Below are positions 1 to 9,344 of a stretch of 64,000 nucleotides of DNA, in pieces. This stretch comes from Mycobacterium malmoense (GTDB lineage: Bacteria; Actinomycetota; Actinomycetes; Mycobacteriales; Mycobacteriaceae). The notes beneath the pieces were generated by a model, which worked only from the letters and a program-made list of their open reading frames with translations, was not told the DNA's origin and made no database searches. Numbering within the stretch: position 1 is the first letter of the stretch; each line of letters begins with the position of its first letter. The stretch spans positions 2,294,001 to 2,358,000 of the forward strand of contig NZ_CP080999.1 in assembly GCF_019645855.1 (NCBI RefSeq). Direction: 5' to 3'. The position numbers and the translations under genes are program-made.

Positions 1-3000
1 AGGTTGCGACGGAACGGGAAGAGGCCGAGCTTGGTGTCCCCGTAGATGTCACGCTTGCCGATCTCGACGAACCTGCCGCCCAGCGCCAACAGCTTGAGCC
101 CGGCGAGTTGCGCGGCGCCGGTCACGGAGTTGAGCACGATGTCGACGCCATAGCCGTCAGTGTCGCGGCGGATCTGGTCGGCGAATTCGATGCTGCGCGA
201 ATCGTAGACATGCTCAATTCCCATGTCCCGCAACAGCTGTCGACGCTGTGAGCTGCCAGCGGTGGCGTAGATCTCGGCCCCCGCCGCCCGGGCGATGGCG
301 ATCGCGGCCTGCCCGACGCCGCCGGTTCCGGAGTGGATCAGCACCTTGTCGCCGGCCTTGATGCGGGCCAGATCGTTCAGGCCATACCAGGCGGTGGCGT
401 GCGCGGTGGTCACCGCCGCGGCCTGGGCGTCGGTCAGGCCCGATGGCAGCGGCGTGGCCAGGCGTGCGTCGCAGGTGACGAACGTGGCCCAGCAGCCGTT
501 GGGTGACATACCCCCGACGTGATCGCCGACCTTGTGGTTGGTGACGTCGGGCCCGACGGCCGTCACCACGCCCGCGAAATCGGTGCCCAGCTGGGGCAGG
601 ATCCCGTCGAGGCTCTGGTACCGGCCGAACGCGAGCAGGACATCGGCAAAGTTGATGCTCGACGCGGTGACCGCGACTTCGATCTGTCCGGGACCCGGCG
701 GAACCCGGTCAAACGCGACGAACTCCATGGTCTGCAGGTCGCCCGGCGTCCGGATCTGCATGCGCATTCCGTCGTTTTCGTGGACCGCGATGGTGGATTG
801 CCGCTCGTCGGGGCGCAGCGGGGCCGGGCACAGGCGCGCGGTGTACCACTCGTCATTGCGCCAGGCGGTCTCGTCTTCTTCCGGCCCGGCCAGCAACAGC
901 TGCCGCACCACCTGCTCGGCGCCTGTCTGCTCGTCAACGTCGATGTGGGTGGTGTGCAGGTGCGGGTGCTCGGCACCGATCACCCGGAGCAGGCCGCGGA
1001 GTCCGCCCTGATCGAGGTCGGGACGGTCCTCGGACAGCACCTTCTGGGCGTTTCTGGTGACGACGTACAGCCGGGGCGACTGGCCCGGGATTTCCGCCAA
1101 TTCGCGGCTGATGCGAACCGCGTGGCGGACGTAATTGCCGCCGCGCACCGCACTTTCGTCGTCCGGGTTGCCGTTCTTCGGCTCGGTGAGCACGACAACA
1201 CCGGTGAACCCGCCTTTTTCAATCCGACCGCGCAGCCGCTCGGCAAGTGCCCGATGGTCGGCGTGGTGAGGCCAGGACAGGGTGCTGCATTCCGCCTCGT
1301 GGAGCTTCATCGCGTCGGTGAGCGCCGTCGCCACCAGGTCGGCGGCGTCGGAGGTGCTGATCAGCAGCCATGCTCCGGTCTCGGCGGTGGCCACCTCGGG
1401 CAGCTGCCGTTGCTGCCATTCGACGGCCAGCAACCGTTCGGCCATCACACGAGCCCGCTCGCTGGTCGGTGAGGCGCCGGTGCCCATCTGCAGGCCACGC
1501 ACGGCCAGCAGGACGGTGCCGTGCTTGTCCAGGATGTCGAGGTCGGCATCGACGGCTCCGCCGGTCGCCGCGGTCACCCGCGAATAGCAGTAGCGGGCCG
1601 TGTGGACCGGTCCGTAGACCCGCAGCTCGCAAACGCCCAGCGGCAACAGCAGACCGCCGTAGCTGGCGTTGGCGACGCTCGGGTGGGCCGCTACGGACTG
1701 GAAGCAGGCATCGAGCAATGCCGGATGTACGCCGTAACTGGATTGCTGCGTCCGGATCACGCTGGGCAGCCCGACCTCGGCCAGCACCGTGGTGCCGGTT
1801 CCCTCGGCGGTGTGGGCGGCGGCCAGGCCGGTGAAGGCGGGGCCGTATTGGATGCCGCACAAATCCATGGCGTCCCGCAGGTCGCCGCCCTCCAGGCGGC
1901 TCGGGTGCGCGGCCAGCAGGGCCTCGATGTCGTGTGTGGCGGGCCGGTCCTCGACCCCCGCGTCCTGGACCTCGTGCAACACCGCGGACGCGCGCCGTGC
2001 CTGCACGCCGTCCTCGTTGGTCTCCACCACGAATGTGAGTGCGCCGGGCACCTCCGCGGTTGCGGTAAGGCTGATTTGGGTTTCGTCATCGAGAAGCAGC
2101 ATCTGCTCGAAGCGGACGTCGCGGACCCCGGACGCCTCGCCGAAGACGGTGCGGGCCGCGGCCAGCGCCATCTCGCAGTAGGCGGCACCCGGCAGCGTGG
2201 CCGTTCCGTGAACCTGGTGATCGGCCAGCCAGGGCAACGTCGCGGTGCCGATCTCTGCCTGCCACACGTGGCGTTCGGGCTCCTCGGGCAGGCGCACGTG
2301 CTGGCCCATCAGCGGATGAACCGCGACGCTGGAACGCAGCGCGCGGGAGCTGTGACCGTCGCGGCTCAACAGCAATGTCCGGTGACTCCAGGTCGGCAGC
2401 GGAGCGTCCACCAGGTGCCCACCAGGGAACATGACGGAGAAATCGACCGCGGCACCCGTGGCGTACAGGTCTCCCAGCAGGCCGCGCAGCCCGTGCGGCA
2501 GCGACTGCTCGCGCCGCATCGCGGCCAGCGCCGCCACGGTCATGTCGAGACTGCGGGCGGTCTGGTCGACGGCGTGGGTCAGCAGCGGGTGCGGTGACAA
2601 CTCCGCGAAGACGCGATAGCCATCCTCCAGCGCCGCCTGCACCGCCGCCGAGAACCGCACCGTGTGGCGCAGGTTGTCCACCCAGTAGTTGGCGTCGCAG
2701 TACGGCTCCTCGCGCGGGTCGAACGAGGTGGCCGAGTAGTACGGCACCTCCGGGGTCAACGGTTCGACCTCCGCCAGAACGTCGTAAAGCTCGTCGAGGA
2801 TCGGGTCAACCTGCGGCGAGTGCGACGCCACGTCGACGGCCACCTCGCGGGCCAGCACGTCGCGCTGCTCCCACGCCGCTACCAGCTCGCGGACCGTCTC
2901 GGTGGCACCACCGATCACGGTGGATTGCGGAGAGGCCACCACCGCGACCACAGCGTCGCTGATGCCGCGAGCCATCAGCTCCGAAAGCACTTGCTGGGCA

Positions 3001-4994
3001 GGCAGTTCCACCGACGCCATCGCGCCGGCGCCGGCGATCTTGGTCATCAGTCGCGAGCGGCGGCAGATGACCCGCGCCCCGTCTTCGAGCGACAGCGCTC
3101 CGGCGACGACAGCCGCCGCGGACTCGCCCATCGAATGGCCGATGACCGCGCCGGGACGGACCCCGTAGGACTTCATCGTGGCCGCCAGCGCGACCTGCAC
3201 GGCGAACAGCGTCGGCTGCACCCGGTCGATGCCGGTCACCTTCTCGGGTGCGGTCAGCACCTCGGTCACCGAGAAGCCCGATTCGGTGGCGATCAGCGGC
3301 TCGATCTCGGCGATGGCCGCGGCGAACGCCGGTTCGTTGGCCAGCAGGTCCGCGCCCATCGCAGCCCACTGCGAACCCTGTCCGGAGAACACCCAAACCG
3401 GACCGCGTTCCTCCTGACCCACCACTTCCTGGTGAAGTGCGTCACCGTTGGCGACCTCCCGCAGCGCCTCGGCCAGCCCTGCGTTGCTGCTGGCCAACAC
3501 GGCGGTGCGCACCGATCGGTGCCCGCGCCGGCGAGCGAGGGTGTAGGCCAGGTCCGGCGTCGCCAAGTCCGCCGCATGTGCGTCGACCCAGTCGGCGAGC
3601 CGGCCGGCGGTGTCCCGCAGCCCGTCGACCGACGAGGACGACAGCGGGAACAGCATCGCCCCGTCGCGGCCCGGCCTGGTTGCGGCGCCGTTGGGTGAAA
3701 GGGGCGCGGGGGCCTGCTCGACGATGGCGTGGACATTCGTACCGGATATTCCATATGCCGACACCGCCGCGCGTCGCGGTTGCCCGCCGTTCAGCGGCCA
3801 CGGCGTAATTTCTTGCGGCACAAAGAGTCCGGTGTCAATCCGGGCCATCTCGTCGGGCAGGGTTTCGAAGTGCAGGTTCTTGGGAACCACACCGTGCTGG
3901 ACGGCGAGCACCGCTTTCATCAGCCCGAGGGCGCCGGCGGCCGCCTGGGTGTGCCCGAAATTGGTCTTCGAGGCCCCGAGCACGCAGGGGTTGTCGATGC
4001 CGTATACGTCGGCAAGGCTGGCATATTCGATCGGATCGCCGACGGGGGTCCCGGTGCCGTGCGCCTCGACCATGCCGACGGTGCCGGCGTCCACGCCCGC
4101 CGCGGTAAGCGCCGCGCGGTAGACCGTGGCCTGCGCCTCACCCGACGGCATCGCGATGTTCATGGTGTGGCCGTCCTGGTTGGCGGCCGTGCCGCGCACG
4201 ACTGCCAGAACCCGGTCGCCATCCCGCTGGGCATCCGCCAGGCGCTTGAGCAACAGCACCACGCAACCCTCGCCGGACACGAAGCCGTCAGCTTTGACGT
4301 CGAACGCATGGCAGTGCCCGGTCCCGGACAGCATGCCCCCCGCCGACGCCGAGGCGGACCTGCGCGGTTCCATCATTACGTTGACCCCGCCGGCAAACGC
4401 CAGGTTGCTCTCTCCGTCGCTCAGGCTGCGGCAGGCCTGGTGGATCGCGAACAAGCCAGAAGAGCATGCGGTGTCCACCGTGGCGGCGGGACCGTGGAGC
4501 CCGAGCGCGTATGCGATCCGCCCGGACGCCATGCAGGAGATGGTGCCGGGGTTGCCGTACGGTCCGTCGAAGGCGTCGGTGGCGGCGTGCACGAATTGGT
4601 AGTCGCCGTAGTTCAATCCGACGAAAACGCCCGTTTCCCCGGCGATGGTGTCCTTGGTGAGACCGGCGTGTTCCATGGCCTCCCAGGCGGTTTCCATCAG
4701 CAACCGGTGCTGGGGGTCCATCGCCGTCGCTTCTTTTTCCGTGATGCCGAAGAACTCGGGGTCGAAGTCGCCGACGTTGTCCAGGAACGCCCCCCACTTG
4801 CAGACCGACCGGCCCGGCACACCCGGCTCGGGGTCGTAGTAATAGTCGACATCCCAGCGGTCGGCGGGAATTTCCTTGACAAGGTCGTCGCCCCGCAGCA
4901 ACGCTTCCCAAAAGAGGTCAGGGGAGTTGATGCCCCCCGGCAGCCGGCACGCCATCCCGATGACGGCAACCGGAGTAACGCCTGCCCTATCCAC
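1..4994 (-). CDS. pks5: Mas/Pks5-like type I polyketide synthase (3' end beyond left edge)
   Basis: Iterative reducing polyketide synthase that would extend fatty acyl starters with methylmalonyl-CoA to make methyl-branched cell-envelope acids. Visible in order: ketosynthase with active-site motif DTACSS (Cys177), acyltransferase with GHSMGE (Ser621) and a VASH specificity motif close to the YASH of methylmalonyl-selective domains, dehydratase with ADHQVHG, a structural linker, then an enoylreductase with the NADPH loop GTGGVG. Ketoreductase and carrier domain should lie beyond base 1. GTG start at 4994 follows a GAAGGA-type ribosome site. About 1665 codons are present of the roughly 2100 usual for Mas/Pks5. 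Its place two genes before the Rv1531/Rv1533 homologues supports pks5 over mas or pks2, but the three are hard to separate by eye. Confidence 0.85.
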   Translation of the reverse strand, partial: MDRAGVTPVAVIGMACRLPGGINSPDLFWEALLRGDDLVKEIPADRWDVDYYYDPEPGVPGRSVCKWGAFLDNVGDFDPEFFGITEKEATAMDPQHRLLMETAWEAMEHAGLTKDTIAGETGVFVGLNYGDYQFVHAATDAFDGPYGNPGTISCMASGRIAYALGLHGPAATVDTACSSGLFAIHQACRSLSDGESNLAFAGGVNVMMEPRRSASASAGGMLSGTGHCHAFDVKADGFVSGEGCVVLLLKRLADAQRDGDRVLAVVRGTAANQDGHTMNIAMPSGEAQATVYRAALTAAGVDAGTVGMVEAHGTGTPVGDPIEYASLADVYGIDNPCVLGASKTNFGHTQAAAGALGLMKAVLAVQHGVVPKNLHFETLPDEMARIDTGLFVPQEITPWPLNGGQPRRAAVSAYGISGTNVHAIVEQAPAPLSPNGAATRPGRDGAMLFPLSSSSVDGLRDTAGRLADWVDAHAADLATPDLAYTLARRRGHRSVRTAVLASSNAGLAEALREVANGDALHQEVVGQEERGPVWVFSGQGSQWAAMGADLLANEPAFAAAIAEIEPLIATESGFSVTEVLTAPEKVTGIDRVQPTLFAVQVALAATMKSYGVRPGAVIGHSMGESAAAVVAGALSLEDGARVICRRSRLMTKIAGAGAMASVELPAQQVLSELMARGISDAVVAVVASPQSTVIGGATETVRELVAAWEQRDVLAREVAVDVASHSPQVDPILDELYDVLAEVEPLTPEVPYYSATSFDPREEPYCDANYWVDNLRHTVRFSAAVQAALEDGYRVFAELSPHPLLTHAVDQTARSLDMTVAALAAMRREQSLPHGLRGLLGDLYATGAAVDFSVMFPGGHLVDAPLPTWSHRTLLLSRDGHSSRALRSSVAVHPLMGQHVRLPEEPERHVWQAEIGTATLPWLADHQVHGTATLPGAAYCEMALAAARTVFGEASGVRDVRFEQMLLLDDETQISLTATAEVPGALTFVVETNEDGVQARRASAVLHEVQDAGVEDRPATHDIEALLAAHPSRLEGGDLRDAMDLCGIQYGPAFTGLAAAHTAEGTGTTVLAEVGLPSVIRTQQSSYGVHPALLDACFQSVAAHPSVANASYGGLLLPLGVCELRVYGPVHTARYCYSRVTAATGGAVDADLDILDKHGTVLLAVRGLQMGTGASPTSERARVMAERLLAVEWQQRQLPEVATAETGAWLLISTSDAADLVATALTDAMKLHEAECSTLSWPHHADHRALAERLRGRIEKGGFTGVVVLTEPKNGNPDDESAVRGGNYVRHAVRISRELAEIPGQSPRLYVVTRNAQKVLSEDRPDLDQGGLRGLLRVIGAEHPHLHTTHIDVDEQTGAEQVVRQLLLAGPEEDETAWRNDEWYTARLCPAPLRPDERQSTIAVHENDGMRMQIRTPGDLQTMEFVAFDRVPPGPGQIEVAVTASSINFADVLLAFGRYQSLDGILPQLGTDFAGVVTAVGPDVTNHKVGDHVGGMSPNGCWATFVTCDARLATPLPSGLTDAQAAAVTTAHATAWYGLNDLARIKAGDKVLIHSGTGGVGQAAIAIARAAGAEIYATAGSSQRRQLLRDMGIEHVYDSRSIEFADQIRRDTDGYGVDIVLNSVTGAAQLAGLKLLALGGRFVEIGKRDIYGDTKLGLFPFRRN

Positions 4995-5779
4995 TGTCCT
5001 TCACCTCTCCTTGCTTATGCAGAAGTTCCTATCACTGCTGCAAGCTCTTATCAGGGCTTCGAGAAATATCGCTGAATTTTCGGTGCGCGCTGAGGACCCC
5101 GCAGCATCACACATGCAACCCACCGCCCCCCAGTTTCGAAGCCCTCCCCAAGAACTTGACGCGATCAGCAGCGTAGCCGCTTAGCTCGGCCCGCGTGGAA
5201 AAATCGTGCGGACGTACAAAAAATTAACAGGCTCCAAATGAGTGGCAGCTGACGTAAGGCCCGATCGATAGGTCGGTCACATACTTTTTGGACGATTGGC
5301 CGACGTCGCAACGTCCCTGCCAGAGGCGCTGTCTGCCAAGGCTGTCCGCCATTTTGGGCCGCGCGTCCCCGTCTGCCGGTTCAAACGCGAGGTGATGCAA
5401 CGGCGTGCGGCTCGTTCCACGCGTCATGATCGATGCATACCGCGGTAGACGTGAGGCGACTATTCAGGGCGCTACGAACGGGCCCAACCCCGAAAAGAGC
5501 CAGGCAGAGAACAATTAGACGAGCCGTGCTGCGCCGATATGCCTAATCAGGCCATGCTAGGCGGTTTGGCGAAATCGCGACGCAGAATCGTTGAAATCTA
5601 TAAGATCGCATGTCGAGTTCCAACTAGATGCGGGCTCGGCTACTGGCCCGTTACTGGCACCGAAGCGCAGCATCATCGCGTGGGCGCGCTGCATGATGCG
5701 TTTTCCGGGAATCCGTTGACTCGCATGCGGATCCGGCTACGGGAAGACCGTCTCGACGCGGGTGTTCCCGAGTTAACGC
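4995..5779. other. Intergenic stretch with no recognisable gene
   Basis: About 785 bases between the pks start and the alcohol dehydrogenase remnant. It must carry the pks promoter on the minus strand. Base composition is visibly less GC-rich than the flanks. An open frame from 5539 (183 codons) runs through the right end, but its first 80 or so codons resemble nothing I know, and its later part is the adh remnant. In M. tuberculosis this place holds papA4 and fadD24; I see no convincing remnant of either. Confidence 0.5.
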
Positions 5780-6590
5780 GTGAGCTGGAGCACGCGCCGA
5801 AACGGCGTACTGGCCCGGTTCGTAATGTTCCCACTGTGTCGGAGGTCACGCCGGCCCGCGCGTTGGTCTTGGAGGTTGTCGCGCGATCTGGTCTCGCGGG
5901 AGCGTCCGGTCGGCACTGGTGCGAGTGGGCCGCCCGCGAACTGTGCCGCACCGAGCACCAGCAAACACGGGTGGGTTCCCCGGCGGGGCGTCGAGGCGTT
6001 CTGGTCGCGTCGCCAATGCGCCAACTGCCTCTGCGGCGACTACCGGCGCTGCGAAGCGCACGGCCCCGTCCACGGTGGTGGCGTGGTTAGCCCGTTGGGC
6101 GCTGAAATAGGTTGGGGTGTAACGGTTTCACGCCACCGAGCCGGGCGACGTTGTCGCTAGAGACCGGTGCCGGGTTCGTGATGATCACTGGGTTCGGGTC
6201 GCGCGATACCGACCGGTTGCCGCTGGCCGAGCGGTTCGGCGGGGACCGACCCATCGTCGATCTAACCTCTAGGGCGCCAACGGTATTCACGCGGTCGACC
6301 GCGTTTAGCACGTCCGGGTGGAGCCGTCGTTGTCACCGGCACCCCCGGGGTACGGCGCCGGCGCTTGGGGCCTTTCGCCGAACACGATGGTTTTCAAGGA
6401 GCTGGGCTCCACCGGTGCCCTCGGCGTGGACGTCGTCACCCACCTTGCCGCGCTTGATCCGCCGGGCTCGGGTTGCTGCCGGTTCGAAAGCCCGCCCCGG
6501 CGCTGCGTGCGCCTCGAAGGCTCCGGGGGATTGCTGGCTAGCATGGCCGGTGAACGCGACGGTGTCTTGCCAGTACGGAGTGCTCACACC
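5780..6590 (+). pseudogene. Decayed zinc-dependent alcohol dehydrogenase (adh/Rv1530 position)
   Basis: Pieces of one medium-chain zinc alcohol dehydrogenase appear in order but in different frames. An N-terminal piece near 5836-5945 reads like the family segment around the first zinc ligand (LVLEVVARSG then RHWCEW). A structural-zinc piece near 5985-6075, in another frame, has a C-x2-C-x-GDYRRC pattern. A Rossmann piece at about 6145-6275 reads GAGFVMITGFGSRDTDR then LAERFGGD. A C-terminal piece at about 6385-6585, in a third frame, contains VFKELGSTGALGVDVV and LLASMAGERDGV. Roughly 800 bp remain against about 1.1 kb for an intact gene, so several frameshifts and at least one deletion are needed. 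The last frame is open into the next gene. M. tuberculosis has adh (Rv1530) just before Rv1531, which matches this position. Confidence 0.7.
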
Positions 6591-7154
6591 ATGACGAAAG
6601 CCCGGGTGCCCAAACTGCCGGTCGACGAGGCCAAAGCCGCCGCCGACGAAGCCGCCGTGCCCGACTACATGGCCGAACTCAACATCTTCCAAGTGTTGCT
6701 GAACCATCCGCAACTGGCGCGCGCCATCAATGACCTGCTCGCCACCATGCTGTGGCACGGCGCCCTCGACCAGAGGTTGCGCGAGCTGGTGATCATGCGG
6801 ATCGGCTGGCTCACCGCGTGCGACTACGAGTGGACACAACACTGGCGCGTCGCGTCGAGACTGGGCGTGACGGCCGACGATCTGCTCGGCGTGCGTGATT
6901 GGCGGGCATACGACGGGTTCGGACCCACCGAGCGGGCGGTGCTGGCCGCCACCGACGACGTGGTGCGCGATGGCGCGGTAAGCGCCGGGAGTTGGGCCGC
7001 CTGCGAGCACGAATTAGAATGTGATACAACGGTTCTCATCGAACTCGTCACCGCCATCGGCGCATGGCGAATGGTCGCGTCGATCCTGCAGAGCCTCAGG
7101 GTCCCGTTGGAAGACGGTGTATCCAGCTGGCCGCCGGACGGCCGGTCGCCTTAG
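6591..7154 (+). CDS. Carboxymuconolactone decarboxylase / AhpD-fold protein (Rv1531-like)
   Basis: 187-residue cytoplasmic protein of the AhpD-like fold. The central segment ELVIMRIGWLTACDYEWTQH carries the typical family helix (R-x-G-x-x-T-x-C-x-Y-x-W-x-x-H), but there is no CxxC pair, so peroxidase activity like AhpD is unlikely. ATG 6591 was chosen because the length matches the roughly 188-residue homologue Rv1531 and the frame upstream is the remnant of adh. The reaction is unknown; family members act on lactones or in redox defence. Confidence 0.8.
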   Translation: MTKARVPKLPVDEAKAAADEAAVPDYMAELNIFQVLLNHPQLARAINDLLATMLWHGALDQRLRELVIMRIGWLTACDYEWTQHWRVASRLGVTADDLLGVRDWRAYDGFGPTERAVLAATDDVVRDGAVSAGSWAACEHELECDTTVLIELVTAIGAWRMVASILQSLRVPLEDGVSSWPPDGRSP

Positions 7155-7261
7155 AAGCTCTGGTCCGTGGGTTCTCCGGGGCCTGTTCGAGAGGTGCTGC
7201 CAGACGCCGCCGGCACCGAGCCTGCGCTCGTGGCGGCGAGTATCGCGGATCGCCGTAATCG

Positions 7262-7279
7262 ATTGACATATCAGTCAAT
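7262..7279. promoter_or_regulatory. Operator-like inverted repeat upstream of the monooxygenase gene
   Basis: ATTGAC-6 nt-GTCAAT, a perfect 6-bp inverted repeat ending 19 nt before the ATG at 7298. Spacing and symmetry suit a dimeric helix-turn-helix repressor, for example TetR type, acting on a promoter with a very short leader. M. tuberculosis has a TetR gene (Rv1534) next door; none is seen here. Confidence 0.45.
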
Positions 7280-7297
7280 AACTCTTAGCGTCGGCCA

Positions 7298-8422
7298 ATG
7301 CGAACCAGGGTCGCCGAACTGCTCGGCGTTGAATTCCCAATCTGCGCGTTCAGCCACTGCCGCGACGTGGTGGCTGCCGTGACCAACGCGGGCGGGTTCG
7401 GAATCCTCGGTGCCGTCGCGCACAGCCCCAAACGGCTGGAAAGCGAGCTGACCTGGATCGAGGAGCAGACCGGTGGCAAACCCTATGGGGTCGATCTGTT
7501 GTTGCCGCCCAAGTACGTCGGCGCCGAGCGGGGAGGGATCGACGCCGAGCAGGCCCGGGAATTGCTGCCCGAGGAGCACCGCGCCTTCTTGGACGATTTG
7601 CTGAGCCGTTACGGCATCGCGGCGCCCGCCGACGAGCCCCGCGCGTCGTTCGGCGGCCTCAACATCTCGCCCAAGGGCTACGAGCCGCTGCTCGACGTGG
7701 CCTTTGGCCACAACATTCGGCTGATCGCCAGCGCGCTCGGGCCGCCCCCGGCCGACCTCGTCGCGCGGGCCCACGACCACGACGTGCTGGTGGCCGCGCT
7801 GGCCGGCACCACGCAACACGCGCGGCGGCACGCGGCCGCCGGTGTCGACCTGATCGTCGCCCAGGGCACCGAGGCCGGCGGCCACACCGGCGAGGTGGCC
7901 ACCATGGTGTTGGTCCCCGAGGTCGTAGATGCCGTCTCGCCGACGCCCGTGCTGGCCGCGGGCGGGATCGCCCGCGGCCGCCAGGTGGCCGCGGCCCTGG
8001 CCCTGGGTGCCGAGGGCGTGTGGTGCGGATCGGTGTGGCTGACCACCGAAGAGGCGGAGACGGCCCCCGTGGTCAAGGAGAAGTTTTTGGCCGCCAGCTC
8101 CTCGGACACGGTGCGGTCGCGGTCGATGACCGGTAAGCCGGCGCGGATGCTGCGCACGGCCTGGACCGACGAGTGGGACCGGCCGGACACCCCCGACCCC
8201 CTCGGCATGCCGCTGCAGACCGCGCTGATCACCGACTCGCAGGTGCGCATCAACCAGGCGGCCGGCCACCAGGGCGCCAAGGCTCGCGAGCTGGCGACCT
8301 ACTTCGTCGGTCAAGTGGTCGGCTCACTCGACCGGGTGCGCCCTACGCGCTCGGTGGTGCTCGACATGGTCGAGGAGTTCATCGACACCATCGGGCGGCT
8401 CGAGGGCCTGGTCGATAAGTGA
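7298..8422 (+). CDS. Nitronate monooxygenase / NPD-family FMN enzyme (Rv1533-like)
   Basis: 374-residue FMN-dependent TIM-barrel protein of the 2-nitropropane dioxygenase family. It has the N-terminal phosphate-loop region with GGFGILGA, the central AQGTEAGGHTGE segment with the catalytic-region histidine, and the later VLAAGGIARGRQVAAALALGA FMN-phosphate motif. Such enzymes oxidise alkyl nitronates, but several relatives are quinone reductases or enoyl reductases, so the substrate is uncertain. Length equals that of Rv1533. No clear Shine-Dalgarno precedes ATG 7298, suggesting a leaderless or near-leaderless transcript from the repeat-containing region just upstream. Confidence 0.85.
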   Translation: MRTRVAELLGVEFPICAFSHCRDVVAAVTNAGGFGILGAVAHSPKRLESELTWIEEQTGGKPYGVDLLLPPKYVGAERGGIDAEQARELLPEEHRAFLDDLLSRYGIAAPADEPRASFGGLNISPKGYEPLLDVAFGHNIRLIASALGPPPADLVARAHDHDVLVAALAGTTQHARRHAAAGVDLIVAQGTEAGGHTGEVATMVLVPEVVDAVSPTPVLAAGGIARGRQVAAALALGAEGVWCGSVWLTTEEAETAPVVKEKFLAASSSDTVRSRSMTGKPARMLRTAWTDEWDRPDTPDPLGMPLQTALITDSQVRINQAAGHQGAKARELATYFVGQVVGSLDRVRPTRSVVLDMVEEFIDTIGRLEGLVDK

Positions 8423-8586
8423 CCAGCCCGACTCGCCGGCGGCCGACTTCGTCGTCGCGCCGGTGCTTGACGCGGGCCGCGCCCGCGCGTCTAACCCATG
8501 TGCGCAGGTCTGGCGCTGAAGCTGGTTAAAAGCTGTGTGTGCTCGTAGTAAATACATAAAAATTCCGAAACACGGGACGGATCGCA

Positions 8587-8615
8587 TTGACCGCGTCATA
8601 CCCGTCGTGCATTAT
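8587..8615 (+). promoter_or_regulatory. Putative housekeeping promoter for the M-box transcript
   Basis: TTGACC at 8587-8592 and CATTAT at 8610-8615 are separated by exactly 17 bp. Transcription would start near 8622, immediately before the first conserved M-box bases. Confidence 0.5.
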
Positions 8616-8622
8616 CGGTGGC

Positions 8623-8785
8623 GTATGCACCTCGTTAGGTGAGGCGTCTGCACGAATACAGGCCACTGACCCCGAACGTCCAAAGACGCCCCGGGTCAGG
8701 ACAGCTCTTCCCGGCTTAAGGGTTGAGCCCAGGTGGCTTCCGGGATAACCGGACACGTCATGCAGTGCCAAAGCTCTGACGAGAG
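8623..8785 (+). promoter_or_regulatory. M-box (ykoK) magnesium riboswitch
   Basis: The sequence follows the M-box core in order: CTCGTTAGGTGAGGC at 8631-8645, ACAGGCCACTG at 8658-8668, CCCCGAA then GTCCAAAGACGCC at 8670-8690, GGGTCAGGACAGCTC at 8693-8707 and the closing TGCCAAAGCTCTGACG at 8766-8781. M-boxes fold around Mg2+ and repress downstream expression when Mg2+ is plentiful. The same riboswitch class is known ahead of Rv1535 in M. tuberculosis, and the downstream gene here is the Rv1535 homologue. Confidence 0.9.
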
Positions 8786-8797
8786 GGGTGCGGATCG

Positions 8798-8828
8798 CCG
8801 ACGGTCGTCGGTTTCTGTACTCCTTTTG
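8798..8828 (+). terminator. Possible M-box expression-platform hairpin
   Basis: CCGAC-GGTC-GTCGG hairpin at 8798-8811 followed by a T-rich stretch (8812-8828) with interruptions. It lies just after the aptamer and could be its terminator. It is short, so a Rho-dependent or translational mechanism is equally possible. Confidence 0.35.
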
Positions 8829-8888
8829 GTGTGCACAGCTCGTGCGGGCAATCGCACGCGTCGCGACCGTTGAGGAGGTGAGGGACGT

Positions 8889-8969
8889 ATGAGTTCCAGC
8901 GACAGTCCGGACCGAAGTCCGAGCTTTGTTTCGTCCCGATCCGGTCTCCGGCACGACGTTCTCAGCTGA
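8889..8969 (+). CDS. Possible 26-codon upstream ORF in the M-box leader
   Basis: ATG 8889 is preceded by GAGGAGGT at 8872-8879 and AGGGA, one of the best ribosome-binding sites in the window. The Ser-rich peptide MSSSDSPDRSPSFVSSRSGL continues for six more residues to a TGA at 8967. It lies between the riboswitch and the Rv1535-type gene, where a leader peptide could couple translation to transcription through the leader. It has no domain. It may be an unannotated small gene or a chance ORF. Confidence 0.4.
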   Translation: MSSSDSPDRSPSFVSSRSGLRHDVLS

Positions 8970-9083
8970 GTCGTTTTAGCGCTCATTGGCTTCGCGGCCA
9001 AGCGTTCTGGGATCGGAACCACTGCGGGACGGGACACGTCAGTCCATTCAGTGCTCGTTTGGTATTCCCTCTAGGAGGCGATC

Positions 9084-9323
9084 ATGACCGCAGTTTTGTA
9101 CGACGAAGTGGTGGCCGTAGCGCCCGCCCCCAAGCTCACGGTGGTGCGCGATGCAGCCCCGACTCAGGCCCCCGCGCCCAAGAAGGCGACGGCTCGCGTC
9201 GAGGGTCGGACCATCGTCATCAGCGACCCGCTGGTGGATGGCGCCGCTCATCTGCTGAGCATCGCCGTGCGTCACGTGTACGCGGCGCTGTGGCGGGTTG
9301 GTCTGCTCGAAGTCCGGGCTTAG
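9084..9323 (+). CDS. Small Rv1535-like protein under M-box control
   Basis: 79-residue protein of unknown function. The first half is Ala/Pro-rich (about residues 12-35). The second half holds a predicted amphipathic or weakly membrane-associating helix, VDGAAHLLSIAVRHVYAALW. Start ATG 9084 has a strong CTAGGAGG site at 9071-9078. It is the only gene between the M-box and a strong terminator, so it is a one-gene magnesium-responsive transcript apart from the small upstream ORF. Function in Mg2+ limitation is an inference from the riboswitch. Confidence 0.8.
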   Translation: MTAVLYDEVVAVAPAPKLTVVRDAAPTQAPAPKKATARVEGRTIVISDPLVDGAAHLLSIAVRHVYAALWRVGLLEVRA

Positions 9324-9344
9324 TCCGGTGGGCAGGGAGCAGCC

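Noticed and set aside
6318..7154. A 278-codon fused protein covering the adh tail and the decarboxylase-like gene
   Set aside because: The in-frame fusion is a by-product of adh decay; the internal ATG 6591 gives the family length.
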